A stretch of DNA of 42,196 bases, taken from assembly GCA_031262465.1 (NCBI GenBank), contig JAISHQ010000063.1:1-42196 (forward strand), in the 5' to 3' direction. The notes below the pieces were generated by a model that saw only the letters and a program-made list of their open reading frames with translations, did no database searches and was not told the origin of the DNA. The position numbers and the translations under genes are program-made. Shown piece by piece: positions 27,664 to 36,286 of this stretch; the first letter of the stretch is position 1; each line of letters opens with the position of its first letter. The stretch is from Rikenellaceae bacterium. GTDB lineage: Bacteria; Bacteroidota; Bacteroidia; Bacteroidales; Rikenellaceae.

Positions 27664-28788
27664 ATGAAACAACTTCTTACAGGCTTTTTAGCCGGTGTAC
27701 TGACACTTCTACCGCTCTCTTTTTTCGGGGCGCAGACGGCCAACAGGACGGGCAACAGCTCCCAAGCGACGTACAAAACGCTGACCCACGACTTCGGGAA
27801 GATTCAGGAGACGGACGGGCCGGTCACCTATACCTTTGAATTTACCAACAGCAGTTCCGCGCCCTTTATCATCGAGAACATCTCGACCACCTGCGGCTGT
27901 ACCACGCCGGAATACAACAAGGAGCCTGTTCTGCCGGGGCGGTCGGGAATCATCCGGGTGAGTTTCGACCCGACGGGGCGTCCGGGGGTCTTCAACTCGC
28001 CGATCATCGTCACCAGCAACAACCGGCGCGATCAGGTGCGGCTCACCGTTCAGGGCGAGGTGATCGCCCGGCCCAAGACCATCGAAGACCTCTTTCCGTT
28101 CGACCTGACGACCAACGGCCTGCGCGCCGCTTCCAACAACCTGATATACGGATACATGGGCAAAGGCACGAAGAAATTCCAGACGCTGGAGATCGTCAAC
28201 AACGGCACCGCCCCCCTGCAATTGGGCTACCGGGCGACAGACCAGACCACAACGCCTGCAAATCTCTATAAAATCGAGTTCAACCCCGCCACATTGGCTC
28301 CACAAGGGCGCGGGACGGTCATTTTTACTTACGACCTGACCGGTGCCGAGGTCTATGGACAGCTCTCCACCGCTTTCTTGTTGACAGCCAACGGGCAAGT
28401 GGCCACGCGCCCCATTTCGGCCTATGCCACGGCAACGGACGACTTTTCGACCCTCTCCGAGGCCGAAAAAGCCAACGCCCCAAAGGCTAATTTTTCCTCG
28501 CAATTCTATCACTTCGGAACTGTCGGTCGAAACAAGACGCTGACCCAGACCTTCCGGATCACCAACAGCGGCGGCAGGCCGTTGATCGTCCGCCGGGTGG
28601 CGACCAGCAGCAATCGGATCACCTACACCCTGCCCCAAACGAGCATCGCCCCCGGAGAGACCATCACCCTGACGGCCACGCTGAAAACCCCCACTCGCCC
28701 CGAGCGGATGAGCGAAACCATCTCGCTGGTGGTCAACGACCCGGAACGCCCGATGCGCGAATTGCGTTTGGGTGCCAATGTAGAATAA
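27664..28788 (+). CDS. Exported DUF1573 protein with two Ig-like domains
   Basis: The 374-residue protein begins at the ATG at 27664 with a signal peptide (MKQLLTGFLAGVLTLLPLSFFGAQ). An in-frame ATG-less extension to 27616 overlaps the promoter. Residues about 35-135 form a DUF1573 domain (THDFGKIQETDGPVTYTFEF, then STTCGCTTPEY, then FDPTGRPGVF). A second, diverged Ig-like repeat starts near residue 280 (FYHFGTVGRNKTLTQTFRITN). Such domains are ASH/HYDIN-like beta sandwiches, usually periplasmic and probably protein-binding; the function is unknown. The CGC pair is the family hallmark in the first repeat and is missing from the second. Confidence 0.85.
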   Translation: MKQLLTGFLAGVLTLLPLSFFGAQTANRTGNSSQATYKTLTHDFGKIQETDGPVTYTFEFTNSSSAPFIIENISTTCGCTTPEYNKEPVLPGRSGIIRVSFDPTGRPGVFNSPIIVTSNNRRDQVRLTVQGEVIARPKTIEDLFPFDLTTNGLRAASNNLIYGYMGKGTKKFQTLEIVNNGTAPLQLGYRATDQTTTPANLYKIEFNPATLAPQGRGTVIFTYDLTGAEVYGQLSTAFLLTANGQVATRPISAYATATDDFSTLSEAEKANAPKANFSSQFYHFGTVGRNKTLTQTFRITNSGGRPLIVRRVATSSNRITYTLPQTSIAPGETITLTATLKTPTRPERMSETISLVVNDPERPMRELRLGANVE

Positions 28789-28824
28789 AATCCTAAATCC
28801 TAATAACTTAAGCATACCTGAACA

Positions 28825-29712
28825 ATGTTTGAAATCGTAAAAAGAGAGGTCTTAGCTCCGAATATCGTGCTGACCAACGTCCATGCCCCGCGCATCGCCA
28901 AATCGGCCAAACCGGGACAGTTCGTGATCGTGAGAGTCGGCGAGAAAGGCGAGCGTATCCCGCTCACTATCAGCGACTACGACCGACAGGCCGGATGGAT
29001 CACGCTGGTCACCCAAGTCGTCGGGGATTCGTCCCGGAAAATCTGTGAAGTGCCCGAGGGCGGAAGTTTTACCGACGTGGTCGGGCCGCTGGGTCACCCG
29101 TCGGAATTTGTCTATGAAAGCATCGACGAACTGAAGGGCAAAAACATCCTCTTCATCGCCGGGGGGCTGGGCACCGCTCCGGTCTATCCGCAAGTCAAAT
29201 GGCTCTACGAACAGGGCGCACCGGCCGATGTGATCGTGGGGGCTAAAAACAAAGACCTCTTGATCTTTCAGGACGAGATGAAGGCCGTGGCCAAAAACCT
29301 CTACATCGCCACCGACGACGGCAGCGAGGGCTTCCACGGGATGGTCACCGACTGCATGAAAGACCTGATCGACAACCAGGGAAAAACGTATGACGTGGTT
29401 GTGGCGATCGGCCCGATGATTATGATGAAATTTGTGGCGCTGACGACTAAAGCCTACGGCATCAAGACGATCGTGAGCCTCAACAGCCTGATGGTCGACG
29501 GCACCGGGATGTGCGGAGCCTGCCGGGTGAAAGTCGGCGACCGCATCTATTTCACCTGCGTCGACGGCCCCGAATTTGACGGCCACTTGGTCGACTACGA
29601 CGAAGCCATGCGCCGCCAAAATATGTACAAAAGTCTCGACAGCCGCATCGCCAAAATGGAAACGCAACGGGCGGAGGGACATAAATGTAATATCGGTTTA
29701 GACAAAGAGTAA
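28825..29712 (+). CDS. nfnA: Ferredoxin:NADP+ oxidoreductase alpha-like subunit (NfnA / SudB type)
   Basis: The 295-residue flavoprotein has an N-terminal FAD-binding beta barrel (ERIPLTISDYD), an NAD-binding domain (FIAGGLGTAPVYPQVKWL), and C-terminal Cys residues (GMCGACRVKV then YFTCVDGPEFDGHLVD) that ligate a [2Fe-2S] cluster. This matches the small subunit of NfnAB, sulfide dehydrogenase and dihydroorotate-dehydrogenase electron-transfer subunits. With the next gene 8 bp away it should form NfnAB, which couples NADPH, NADH and ferredoxin by electron bifurcation. PyrK is less likely because no pyrD is adjacent. Substrate assignment rests on gene pairing. Confidence 0.82.
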   Translation: MFEIVKREVLAPNIVLTNVHAPRIAKSAKPGQFVIVRVGEKGERIPLTISDYDRQAGWITLVTQVVGDSSRKICEVPEGGSFTDVVGPLGHPSEFVYESIDELKGKNILFIAGGLGTAPVYPQVKWLYEQGAPADVIVGAKNKDLLIFQDEMKAVAKNLYIATDDGSEGFHGMVTDCMKDLIDNQGKTYDVVVAIGPMIMMKFVALTTKAYGIKTIVSLNSLMVDGTGMCGACRVKVGDRIYFTCVDGPEFDGHLVDYDEAMRRQNMYKSLDSRIAKMETQRAEGHKCNIGLDKE

Positions 29713-29720
29713 CGTTAATT

Positions 29721-31106
29721 ATGGCAAACAAAATACCACGTGTCCCTGTTCGGGAACAAGACCCGGCTGTGCGGGCCACCAATTTTGAAGAGGTATCGTA
29801 TGGGTACAACGCCGAGGAGGCGATGCTCGAAGCCTCCCGCTGTATCCAATGTAAAAAGCCGCGCTGTGTCGAACAGTGCCCGGTTTCGATCCAAATTCCG
29901 CAATTTATCAACGCGGTGAACAACGGCGATTTTCTGGCCGCCGCCAAGGTGATCGCCCAAGATAGCCTCTTGCCCTCGGTCTGCGGACGGGTCTGCCCGC
30001 AGGAGACCCAATGCGAAGGCTCTTGCATCTTGGGAGTCAAGGGCGAACCGGTTTCGATCGGCAAGCTCGAACGTTTTGTCGGCGATTGGGGTCACGAAAA
30101 CCAGATCGACCTCTCGGAAAAAGCACCCGCCAACGGCATGAAAGTCGCTGTCATCGGCAGTGGGCCTGCCGGGCTGGCCGCCGCCGCCGATTTGGCCAAA
30201 TTGGGCTATGGGGTGACGATCTTCGAGGCACTCCACCGGGCGGGCGGTGTGTTGGAATACGGCATCCCCGAATTTCGTCTGCCCAAAAACGCCATTGTGG
30301 CCAAAGAGGTTGAAAATGTGAAGAAATTGGGCGTAAAGATCGAGACCGATGTGGTCGTGGGCCGCACGGTGACGATCGACGAGTTGATGGACGAAGAGGG
30401 CTATCAGGCGGTCTTTGTCGGCTCGGGTGCAGGGCTTCCCCGCTTCATGAACATTCCGGGCGAGAACCTCAACGCCGTGGTTTCGGCCAACGAATTTCTG
30501 ACCCGCGCCAACCTGATGAAAGCCTTCGATTCGACTTACGACACCCCCCTCTATGTGGGACAGCGGGTGGCCGTGGTCGGTGGCGGCAACGTGGCAATGG
30601 ACGCTGTGCGGACAGCCAAACGGCTCGGAGCAGAGGCTTCGATCGTCTATCGCCGTGCGGAAAAAGAGCTTCCGGCGCGCCTCGAAGAGGTACACCACGC
30701 CAAAGAGGAGGGCATCCGTTTCGAGATGCTGACCAACCCGGTCGAGGTGATCGGCGATGCCGACGGCTGGGTGACGGCCCTGCGCTGTGTGCGCATGGAG
30801 TTGGGCGAGCCTGACGCATCGGGACGGCGGCGACCGGTCGAAGTTCCCGGATCGGAGTTCGACATCCCGTGCGACGTGGCGATCATGGCGCTGGGCACCT
30901 CGCCCAACCCGCTGATTTCGACCACGACCGAGGGCTTGGAGACCAACCGCTGGGGCGGCCTAATCGCCGACGAGTCGGGTGTCACAACCCGCCCGGGCGT
31001 ATTTGCCGGGGGCGATGCGGTGACAGGCGCGGCCACGGTCATCTTGGCCATGGGGGCAGGACGAACCGCCGCCAAAGCGATTGACGCATACCTGCAAGGA
31101 AAATAA
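29721..31106 (+). CDS. nfnB: NfnB-like / GltA-type NADPH-dependent flavoprotein subunit
   Basis: The 461-residue protein has an N-terminal pair of [4Fe-4S] motifs (CIQCKKPRCVEQCPV and CGRVCPQETQCEGSC), an FAD-binding GSGPAGLAAAADLAKLG near residue 145, an NADPH-binding GGGNVAMDAVRTAKRLG near residue 290, and a C-terminal FAD segment GVFAGGDAVTGAATVILAMGAGR. This is the glutamate-synthase small-subunit fold. Such proteins are often annotated gltA; beside an NfnA homologue the NfnB role (NADPH-binding, electron-bifurcating subunit) is better supported. Without a GltB large subunit nearby, glutamate synthase activity is unlikely. Confidence 0.85.
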   Translation: MANKIPRVPVREQDPAVRATNFEEVSYGYNAEEAMLEASRCIQCKKPRCVEQCPVSIQIPQFINAVNNGDFLAAAKVIAQDSLLPSVCGRVCPQETQCEGSCILGVKGEPVSIGKLERFVGDWGHENQIDLSEKAPANGMKVAVIGSGPAGLAAAADLAKLGYGVTIFEALHRAGGVLEYGIPEFRLPKNAIVAKEVENVKKLGVKIETDVVVGRTVTIDELMDEEGYQAVFVGSGAGLPRFMNIPGENLNAVVSANEFLTRANLMKAFDSTYDTPLYVGQRVAVVGGGNVAMDAVRTAKRLGAEASIVYRRAEKELPARLEEVHHAKEEGIRFEMLTNPVEVIGDADGWVTALRCVRMELGEPDASGRRRPVEVPGSEFDIPCDVAIMALGTSPNPLISTTTEGLETNRWGGLIADESGVTTRPGVFAGGDAVTGAATVILAMGAGRTAAKAIDAYLQGK

Positions 31107-31135
31107 TTACTTGTATTTCTTGCGATTTAGATAAC

Positions 31136-31171
31136 AAAGCGGCTGTCTCGGAGTTTCGAGACAGCCGCTTT
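31136..31171. terminator. Terminator with GGCTGTCTC stem (copy 5), after nfnB
   Basis: A perfect 15-bp stem, AAAGCGGCTGTCTCG (31136-31150) with its complement (31157-31171), followed by a T-rich tail. It lies 30 nt after the nfnB stop and 84 nt past the end of the convergent lipid-kinase gene. Confidence 0.85.
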
Positions 31172-31255
31172 TGGGTTGGCTTATCCGATCCCTTTTCATG
31201 AGAAGAGACAATATTTTCACAGAAAACCCCAAATAAACTCTTACCAGACAAGGGG

Positions 31256-32197
31256 TTATTCCCCTTTTCTCTTTCTGCCCGGATGGGGAACGCGCCGTCG
31301 TTTCGGGACATCCGTTTTGGGGCAGAGCACGCGCAGTGCGCGGGGTTGGCAGGTGATGTGCAGGGGGAAATCGGGGCCGGATTGTCCGTCCATGTCGGTT
31401 GTTTCGTTGTGGAGCGAGGCGATGTGCAGGTCGCCGCTTCGCACGTGGACAATATCTTTGGGGTAATGATCCTGCGGGTGGCCGAGGAAAGCCGTCACCG
31501 TGCGGATGGTCTCCACGATGTTGTCGCCTTTGACGATGAGCACGTCCAACAGGCCGTCGTCGATGTCCGACAGGTAGCCGATTTTGAGGTTGCCCGCCGT
31601 TTTGCCGTTGAAAACGAAGAACATGAGTGCCGAGCCGTCGTAAACGCTCTCCCCGTCGGCCTCACAGCGAATTTGCATCTTCCGGAAATTGGGCACCTCC
31701 CCCAGCCCACTCATGTAATAGGCCAGCTTGCCAAAGGTATTTTTCAGCAGGGTCGGCGTTTTCTGCGACACGTCGGTAAAGAGGCCGCTGCTGAAGACAT
31801 TGACAAAATAGCGTCCGTTGGCGCATCCCAAATCGACCGAGCGGATTTCTCCCGCCAAAATCTGTCGACAGGCCGTCGGAATATCGGCCGGCAGGTTGAG
31901 CAGACGGGCAAAGTCGTTGGCTGTGCCGGTGGGAAGGACAGCCACGGGAATATCTATCGCGTTATTTTTCAGCAGATTGACCACATAATTGATCGTCCCG
32001 TCACCCCCGGCGATCAGCAGGTGGTGGTATCCCTCGCCGAGGTCGGCGAGCATCGCCCGGTCGTCCGCGCCGAAAGTGAGCCGAAAGGGGACGAGCGCGT
32101 AGCTCCGGCGTTGGTAAATGGCGATGATCTCGTCCAACGCGGCCGCAACGCGCCCCCCGCCCGAACGGGGGTTGTATATCAGTTTTACCTTTTTCAT
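31256..32197 (-). CDS. Diacylglycerol/lipid kinase family protein (YegS/DgkB-like)
   Basis: The 313-residue protein has the DAG-kinase catalytic core: YNPRSGGG at residues 7-14, the nucleotide-binding GGDGTINYV near residue 65, and LPTGTANDFAR. The C-terminal part is a beta-rich lipid-binding domain and ends in an Arg/Lys-rich tail (PKRRRVPHPGRKRKG). It phosphorylates a lipid such as diacylglycerol or a sphingoid base; Bacteroidales make sphingolipids, so both are possible. Its start overlaps the apbE stop by 4 bp (32194-32197), so the pair is coupled. A small AAGGGG/CCCCTT hairpin spans its stop codon. Confidence 0.88.
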   Translation of the reverse strand: MKKVKLIYNPRSGGGRVAAALDEIIAIYQRRSYALVPFRLTFGADDRAMLADLGEGYHHLLIAGGDGTINYVVNLLKNNAIDIPVAVLPTGTANDFARLLNLPADIPTACRQILAGEIRSVDLGCANGRYFVNVFSSGLFTDVSQKTPTLLKNTFGKLAYYMSGLGEVPNFRKMQIRCEADGESVYDGSALMFFVFNGKTAGNLKIGYLSDIDDGLLDVLIVKGDNIVETIRTVTAFLGHPQDHYPKDIVHVRSGDLHIASLHNETTDMDGQSGPDFPLHITCQPRALRVLCPKTDVPKRRRVPHPGRKRKGE

Positions 32198-33192
32198 TCC
32201 GTCGATTTAACAATTTCTATGCCCGGAGTGACCATGATTTGAGGCGCGTCGCTCCCCGGATCGGTGTAGATCACATAAGCATCGACCTCGGGATGACGAT
32301 TCAAAAATCCGGCCGTTTTTTCGACCCCGGCCACCATAAAATAGGTGCCGTACATATCGGCGGTGGCGGCATCCGGAGCGATCACCGTGACCGACAGGAT
32401 GCGGCTAATCACCGGCTGGCCGGTTTTGGGGTCGATCGTATGAACAATTTTGCGCCCGGCGGGGTCTTCGTAAAATTTGCGGTAATTGCCCGAGGTGGCC
32501 AGCCCCCGACCGGAGAGGCGAAGGCGCACCTGCAAGTCGACTCCCGGCGTGATGTTGCCCTCGGTGGGGCTGTCGATGCCGACAATCCAGCGGTCGTCGC
32601 GCGCGCTCATCCCCCGAGCAAAAATTTCGCCGCCCATCTCCACGATGTAGTTCTGCAAGCCCAAACTGTCGAAATGGCGCACTAAACGGTCGACCGTATA
32701 ACCTTGAGCCACAGCGTTTAGGTCGATCTGCACACCGGGCGTGGCCTTGATTAAGCGGTTGCCCTCCAAGCGAATTTTTTCATAGCCGACCTCGCGCAAC
32801 AGCGAGTCGATGTTGGGCAACGAGTCGCGGCCCTCCCCGGCAAAGCCATAGGCGCTGGTCAGCGGCTTGACAGTAATGTCGAACAGGCCGTCCGTCTGGC
32901 GGCTGAAAGCCTCGGCCAGCCGGATACAATCGGCAACCCAGCTGTCGACCGTGTCGGTCTGGTTGGCGTTCAACCGCGCGAGCAACGAGGCGGGGTCGAA
33001 GAGCGACAGCGAGGCCTCGGCCTGCCGAAAAAGGCTGTCTATATCGCCCTCAATGGCCGGGTCGACCGCATCGCGAATCACGATGTGAAAGGTCGTCCCC
33101 TGCGTAAAGCCGTCGAACACAGTGGGGGAATGGGGGGTGTTGCACCGGCAGAACAGCACCAACAGGATGGCCGTTAGTAGTGTTTTTTTCAT
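32194..33192 (-). CDS. apbE: FAD:protein FMN transferase (ApbE)
   Basis: The 332-residue lipoprotein has a signal sequence with lipobox LVLFCRC and then the ApbE core. This includes LTSAYGFAGE, DLNAVAQGYTVDRL, EMGGEIFARG, the strongly conserved TIDPKTGQPV, and a metal-binding region VIAPDAATADMYGTYFMV. It covalently attaches FMN from FAD to Thr residues of exported proteins such as RnfG and NqrC/NqrB, on the periplasmic side. No Rnf or Nqr genes lie in the window. It is the first gene of a two-gene operon. The -7 box is at 33246. Confidence 0.92.
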   Translation of the reverse strand: MKKTLLTAILLVLFCRCNTPHSPTVFDGFTQGTTFHIVIRDAVDPAIEGDIDSLFRQAEASLSLFDPASLLARLNANQTDTVDSWVADCIRLAEAFSRQTDGLFDITVKPLTSAYGFAGEGRDSLPNIDSLLREVGYEKIRLEGNRLIKATPGVQIDLNAVAQGYTVDRLVRHFDSLGLQNYIVEMGGEIFARGMSARDDRWIVGIDSPTEGNITPGVDLQVRLRLSGRGLATSGNYRKFYEDPAGRKIVHTIDPKTGQPVISRILSVTVIAPDAATADMYGTYFMVAGVEKTAGFLNRHPEVDAYVIYTDPGSDAPQIMVTPGIEIVKSTE

Positions 33193-33245
33193 TTTTTCTA
33201 CGTAGATTTATATTCAACAGCTGTCGAACCGCATCTTATTCCGCC

Positions 33246-33253
33246 CAAAGGTA
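33246..33253 (-). promoter_or_regulatory. -7 box for the apbE-lipid kinase operon
   Basis: TACCTTTG on the minus strand, 54 nt before the apbE start. -33 not evident. Confidence 0.45.
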
Positions 33254-33303
33254 ATGATTTCCTTTAATCCTTTTGGATTTGCCTCGACTTTAAACTTTAT
33301 TTG

Positions 33304-33420
33304 CCTACCACCTCCCCCTCGCCTTTCGGCTCGGGTACTCCTCCTTCGGAGAAGGAGGAGATTTTCTGTGTAATTCCCCTCCTTCTGGAAGGAGGGGTGC
33401 CCAACGGGCGGGGTGGTAGG
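33304..33420. repeat. 117-bp element with terminal inverted repeats and internal hairpins
   Basis: The left end CCTACCACCTCCCC and the right end (reverse complement CCTACCACCCCGCC) are imperfect terminal inverted repeats. Inside are three hairpins: CTCCTCCTT/AAGGAGGAG (33338-33360), CCCCTCCTT/AAGGAGGGG (33376-33397) and GCCC-AAC-GGGC (33399-33409). The composition is extremely C-rich on one strand. Comparable intergenic repeats with CCACCCCGCCC ends are known to me from other Bacteroidetes genomes. It lies between apbE and the permease gene, just upstream of its start region. Confidence 0.75.
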
Positions 33421-33475
33421 TCTTTTCTGCATTTCTTTGCTTCTTTCTTTTAGGATAAAAGAAAGAAGAAGAAAA

Positions 33476-34624
33476 ATGAGTAAGTTTGCGAAAAGCCTTT
33501 TGGTGATGAATTTTGCAGAAAAACCCTACACCTTTGACCGGGTGGTGCGCATCCTGATCTCGATCGCCATCGTGATCGGCCTCTACCTGCTGGTCAAGAG
33601 CATCAGCGGGGCCCTGTTGCCCTTTTTGATCGGCTGGTTGCTGGCCTATCTGATTAACCCGCTGGTCGAATTTTGTCAATACAAACTCCGGATCAAGAGC
33701 CGGGGCCTGTCGATCGGTCTCGCGCTGGTGGCCACCGCCGGGGTGATCGTCGGTGTGTTTTACGCCCTGTGGCCCTACATCACCAACGAGTTGAGCCGTT
33801 TTGTGGAGATCATGGACTATTTCCGCAACGAGTCGGGGCAAATCCGCATTCTTCCCTCTGCGTGGGTCGATTTCATCAACCAACACATTGATTTCGACGA
33901 GATTGCCCGCAACCTGACGCGGGGCGACATCGAAGAGATTCTCAACCGGGCGGGCACGTGGGTCGGACGGGTGTTCTCCGGGTCGGTCAGCGTGTTGGGC
34001 TGGGTGTGGGTGGTGTTTTTGGTCTTGCTGTACATGGTTTTTATCCTGATCGACTTCGACAAGATCGTCCGGGGCTTCCCCGAACTGTTGCCGCCCAAGT
34101 ACAAAAACACGGTGCTGATGGTGCTCCACGACCTGAAAATCGCCATGAACCGCTATTTCCGGGGACAGGCTCTGGTCGTGCTCTGCGTCACGGTGTTGTA
34201 CTCCACCGGGTTTGCTCTGATCGGGCTTCCGTTGGGCATTCTGTTGGGGATATTCATCGGCATCCTCAACTTCATCCCTTATCTGCAAATCCTGGGGTAT
34301 ATCCCTGCCCTGTTGTTGTGTGCGCTCAAGGCGGTGGCCACCGGGGGCAATTTTGGGTGGATCGTCCTCTCGGCGACGATCGTTTTCGGTGTGGTTCAGG
34401 TGATTCAGGACGGATTTATCGTCCCCAAGATACAGGGCAAAATGTCCGGCATGAACCCGGCACTGATCCTCCTTTCGCTCTCGGTTTGGGGGCTTTTGCT
34501 CGGATTTTTGGGCTTGATTATCGCCATTCCGCTCACCTCGCTGCTGATGTCCTATTATGACAGAGTAATCATTAAAGAAAAGGAACTCTACCAAGCACCA
34601 TCGGACGACAATTCGGAAAAATAA
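33476..34624 (+). CDS. AI-2E family permease (PerM/TqsA-like)
   Basis: From the ATG at 33476 the protein has 382 residues. A longer frame from the GTG at 33413 would read into the repeat element and is rejected. It has about seven to eight membrane segments in the usual arrangement: a first pair (ILISIAIVIGLYLLVKSISGALLPFLIGWLLAYLI region), a soluble cytoplasmic-facing loop, and a C-terminal block with LPLGILLGIFIGILNFIPYL and the typical P-x-I-x-G signature VPKIQGKMSGMNP. Family members export diverse substrates, including autoinducer-2 for TqsA, or Na+. The substrate is unknown here. Confidence 0.85.
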   Translation: MSKFAKSLLVMNFAEKPYTFDRVVRILISIAIVIGLYLLVKSISGALLPFLIGWLLAYLINPLVEFCQYKLRIKSRGLSIGLALVATAGVIVGVFYALWPYITNELSRFVEIMDYFRNESGQIRILPSAWVDFINQHIDFDEIARNLTRGDIEEILNRAGTWVGRVFSGSVSVLGWVWVVFLVLLYMVFILIDFDKIVRGFPELLPPKYKNTVLMVLHDLKIAMNRYFRGQALVVLCVTVLYSTGFALIGLPLGILLGIFIGILNFIPYLQILGYIPALLLCALKAVATGGNFGWIVLSATIVFGVVQVIQDGFIVPKIQGKMSGMNPALILLSLSVWGLLLGFLGLIIAIPLTSLLMSYYDRVIIKEKELYQAPSDDNSEK

Positions 34625-34635
34625 ATAAACTTCGT

Positions 34636-34643
34636 TATATTTG
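34636..34643 (+). promoter_or_regulatory. -7 box for the thiamine operon
   Basis: TATATTTG, with TTCG (34612-34615) 20 nt upstream as a weak -33. Transcription would start just before the TPP riboswitch. Confidence 0.5.
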
Positions 34644-34652
34644 TCCCATCAT

Positions 34653-34781
34653 AGGAAGACAGGGGTGCCGTACCCGTGAAAAAGGAACGGCTGAGATGAT
34701 ACCCTGTGAGGCATATCATATATAACAATGGTACGGCCTCCGAGACCTGATGCGGTTCGTACCGCCGTAGGAAGATCTTCA
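34653..34781 (+). ncRNA. TPP riboswitch (THI element)
   Basis: The conserved TPP aptamer segments appear in order: AGGGGTGCC at 34661-34669, CTGAGATGATACCC (34691-34704, pyrimidine-sensing arm), an extended variable P3 stem with a TATGATAT-like stretch, and ACCTGATGCGGTTCGTACCG then CCGTAGGAAG (34745-34774, pyrophosphate arm). P1 is likely formed by GAAGA at 34655 and TCTTC at 34776. It precedes the thiamine genes by about 50 nt, so TPP binding should lower their expression, probably at translation, as there is no clear terminator. Confidence 0.93.
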
Positions 34782-34828
34782 TTCAAGACCTGTTCCCGCT
34801 TCCGTAATTATTTAATTTCGTGCTTATT

Positions 34829-35026
34829 ATGGAAGTATTCCTGAACAACGAAAAAATCACCACCGGCGCGGCCACGTTGGCCGAGCTGATCGCCGAACGC
34901 CTGCCCGAAACCGGGGGGGTGGCCGTGGCTCTCGGCTCATCGGTCGTTCCGCGTGGGGCGTGGGGCGATACACCCCTCTCCGAAGGGTGTTCAATCACCA
35001 TCATCCGAGCCACTCGAGGTGGCTGA
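34829..35026 (+). CDS. thiS: Sulfur carrier protein ThiS
   Basis: The 65-residue ubiquitin-fold protein starts at the ATG at 34829 (MEVFLNNEKI); a GTG three codons earlier is less likely. It ends in ATRGG, and the terminal Gly-Gly is adenylated by ThiF and converted to a thiocarboxylate that donates sulfur to the thiazole ring. SVVPRGAWGDTPLSEGCSI is the conserved core. First gene of the operon after the TPP riboswitch, 6 bp before the next gene. Confidence 0.92.
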   Translation: MEVFLNNEKITTGAATLAELIAERLPETGGVAVALGSSVVPRGAWGDTPLSEGCSITIIRATRGG

Positions 35027-35032
35027 TAGTCA

Positions 35033-35656
35033 ATGCACTATCATCAACATCACCCGATCGTTATCACGCCTGAGGAGATTTTTCCGAACGAGGCGCGGGC
35101 GTTGTTTGCTCTGGTCGAAAATGGTGCGCAGATCATCCACCTGCGCCACCCGGGAGCGACGGAAAACGCGCTGTGCGACCTGCTGATCACCATTCATCCG
35201 GAGGTGCTCTATCACCTGACGATCCACTATCACCCCCATTTGGCTGGGGTCTTCGGCTTGGGCGGTGTGCATTATCGCCCCGAGGAGATCGCCCGCGAGG
35301 GTGGAGGCAGTCGAAAAAGCGCCTCGGCACACGATTGGATGACGGTCAAATCGTGCATGGGTCACGCCGATTACCTCTTCCTCAGCCCGATTTTCGACTC
35401 GGTTTCCAAAGCGGGGTACAAAGCCGCTTTTGCCGAGGAGCAACTGCGTGTGCTGTTGGAGGATACCGATCGCCCGCCGGTGGTGGCTTTGGGCGGGATC
35501 ACCGTCGCGAACATCGGCTCGGCCCGCCGCTGGGGCTTCGAGGGGGCGGCGGCCATTGGAAGCATCTGGGAGACGCGAAACGGAAAGATAGAGATCGGCC
35601 GAACGGTCGAACGGTATAAAAAACTCGTCGAGGCATGGAACGGAACGAAATCGTAA
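35033..35656 (+). CDS. ThiE/TenI-like protein (diverged thiamine-phosphate-synthase fold)
   Basis: The 207-residue protein has a TIM-barrel ThiE-like fold, with IIHLRHPG in place of the usual VQLRxK, GVHYRPEEI, a clear SPIFDSVSKAGYKAAF and VVALGGITVANI near the C-terminus. The motifs HADYLFLSP and GFEGAAAIGSIW are retained. It lacks the canonical NDR/ND pyrophosphate region. Bacteroidales commonly carry such a second ThiE-like gene in the thi operon; a TenI-like role (thiazole tautomerase) is possible. It overlaps the following thiE by 22 bp. Confidence 0.8.
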   Translation: MHYHQHHPIVITPEEIFPNEARALFALVENGAQIIHLRHPGATENALCDLLITIHPEVLYHLTIHYHPHLAGVFGLGGVHYRPEEIAREGGGSRKSASAHDWMTVKSCMGHADYLFLSPIFDSVSKAGYKAAFAEEQLRVLLEDTDRPPVVALGGITVANIGSARRWGFEGAAAIGSIWETRNGKIEIGRTVERYKKLVEAWNGTKS

Positions 35657-36285
35657 AAAAACTGCCCCTGCAACTCATCACGCAAAAGCAGACCCTGCCG
35701 GAGATTTTGGCCGAGGTTCGCTCCTTTTTGGAGGGAGGCGGACGCTGGGTGCAGTTGCGGATGAAAGAGGCTTCGGTGCAGGAAATCGTCGAGGCGGGAA
35801 GCGCGGTGTTGGCCCTTTGTCGGGAGTACGGCGCGGTTTTTATCCTCAACGACCACCCGCCGATCGCCCGACAGATCGGGGCCGACGGGGTGCACCTCGG
35901 TCGCGAAGACCTCTCGCCCGAGCAGGCGCGAGCGATGTTGGGCGCGGAGAAGATCATCGGCTGTACGGCCAACACGTTTGAGGAGATCGAGCGGCTGAAC
36001 GGCTCGCCGATCGACTACATCGGTCTGGGGCCTTACCGCTTTACCGCCACCAAAAAAAACCTTGCCCCGGTGTTGGGCGCGGAGGGGTATCGCCGCATCC
36101 TCTCGCAAATGAACGCGCACGGCATCACCCTGCCGGTGGTGGCCATTGGCGGGATCACCTTGTTCGACATCGCCGAACTGAACCGCGTCGGGGTGCGTTA
36201 TTATGCACTTTCCGGAGCAATCAGCCGGGCCGAAAACCCCGAGGAGACGACCCGGCAATTTTTAGCAGATATTTTAGACTTATAA
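35635..36285 (+). CDS. thiE: Thiamine-phosphate synthase
   Basis: The 216-residue TIM-barrel enzyme has the full motif set: VQLRMKEA, the pyrophosphate-binding [19 protein letters not shown], the [11 protein letters not shown] segment, [14 protein letters not shown], and VVAIGGI. It couples HMP pyrophosphate to thiazole phosphate to form thiamine monophosphate. Compared with the neighbouring ThiE-like protein it keeps all substrate-binding motifs and is the likely true ThiE. It overlaps the upstream gene by 22 bp and is separated from thiG by 1 bp. Confidence 0.9.
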   Translation: MERNEIVKKLPLQLITQKQTLPEILAEVRSFLEGGGRWVQLRMKEASVQEIVEAGSAVLALCREYGAVFILNDHPPIARQIGADGVHLGREDLSPEQARAMLGAEKIIGCTANTFEEIERLNGSPIDYIGLGPYRFTATKKNLAPVLGAEGYRRILSQMNAHGITLPVVAIGGITLFDIAELNRVGVRYYALSGAISRAENPEETTRQFLADILDL

Positions 36286-36286
36286 T

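Noticed and set aside
33413-33475. GTG start for the AI-2E permease inside the repeat element
   Set aside because: The extension is encoded by the end of the repeat and lacks family similarity; the ATG at 33476 gives a normal start.
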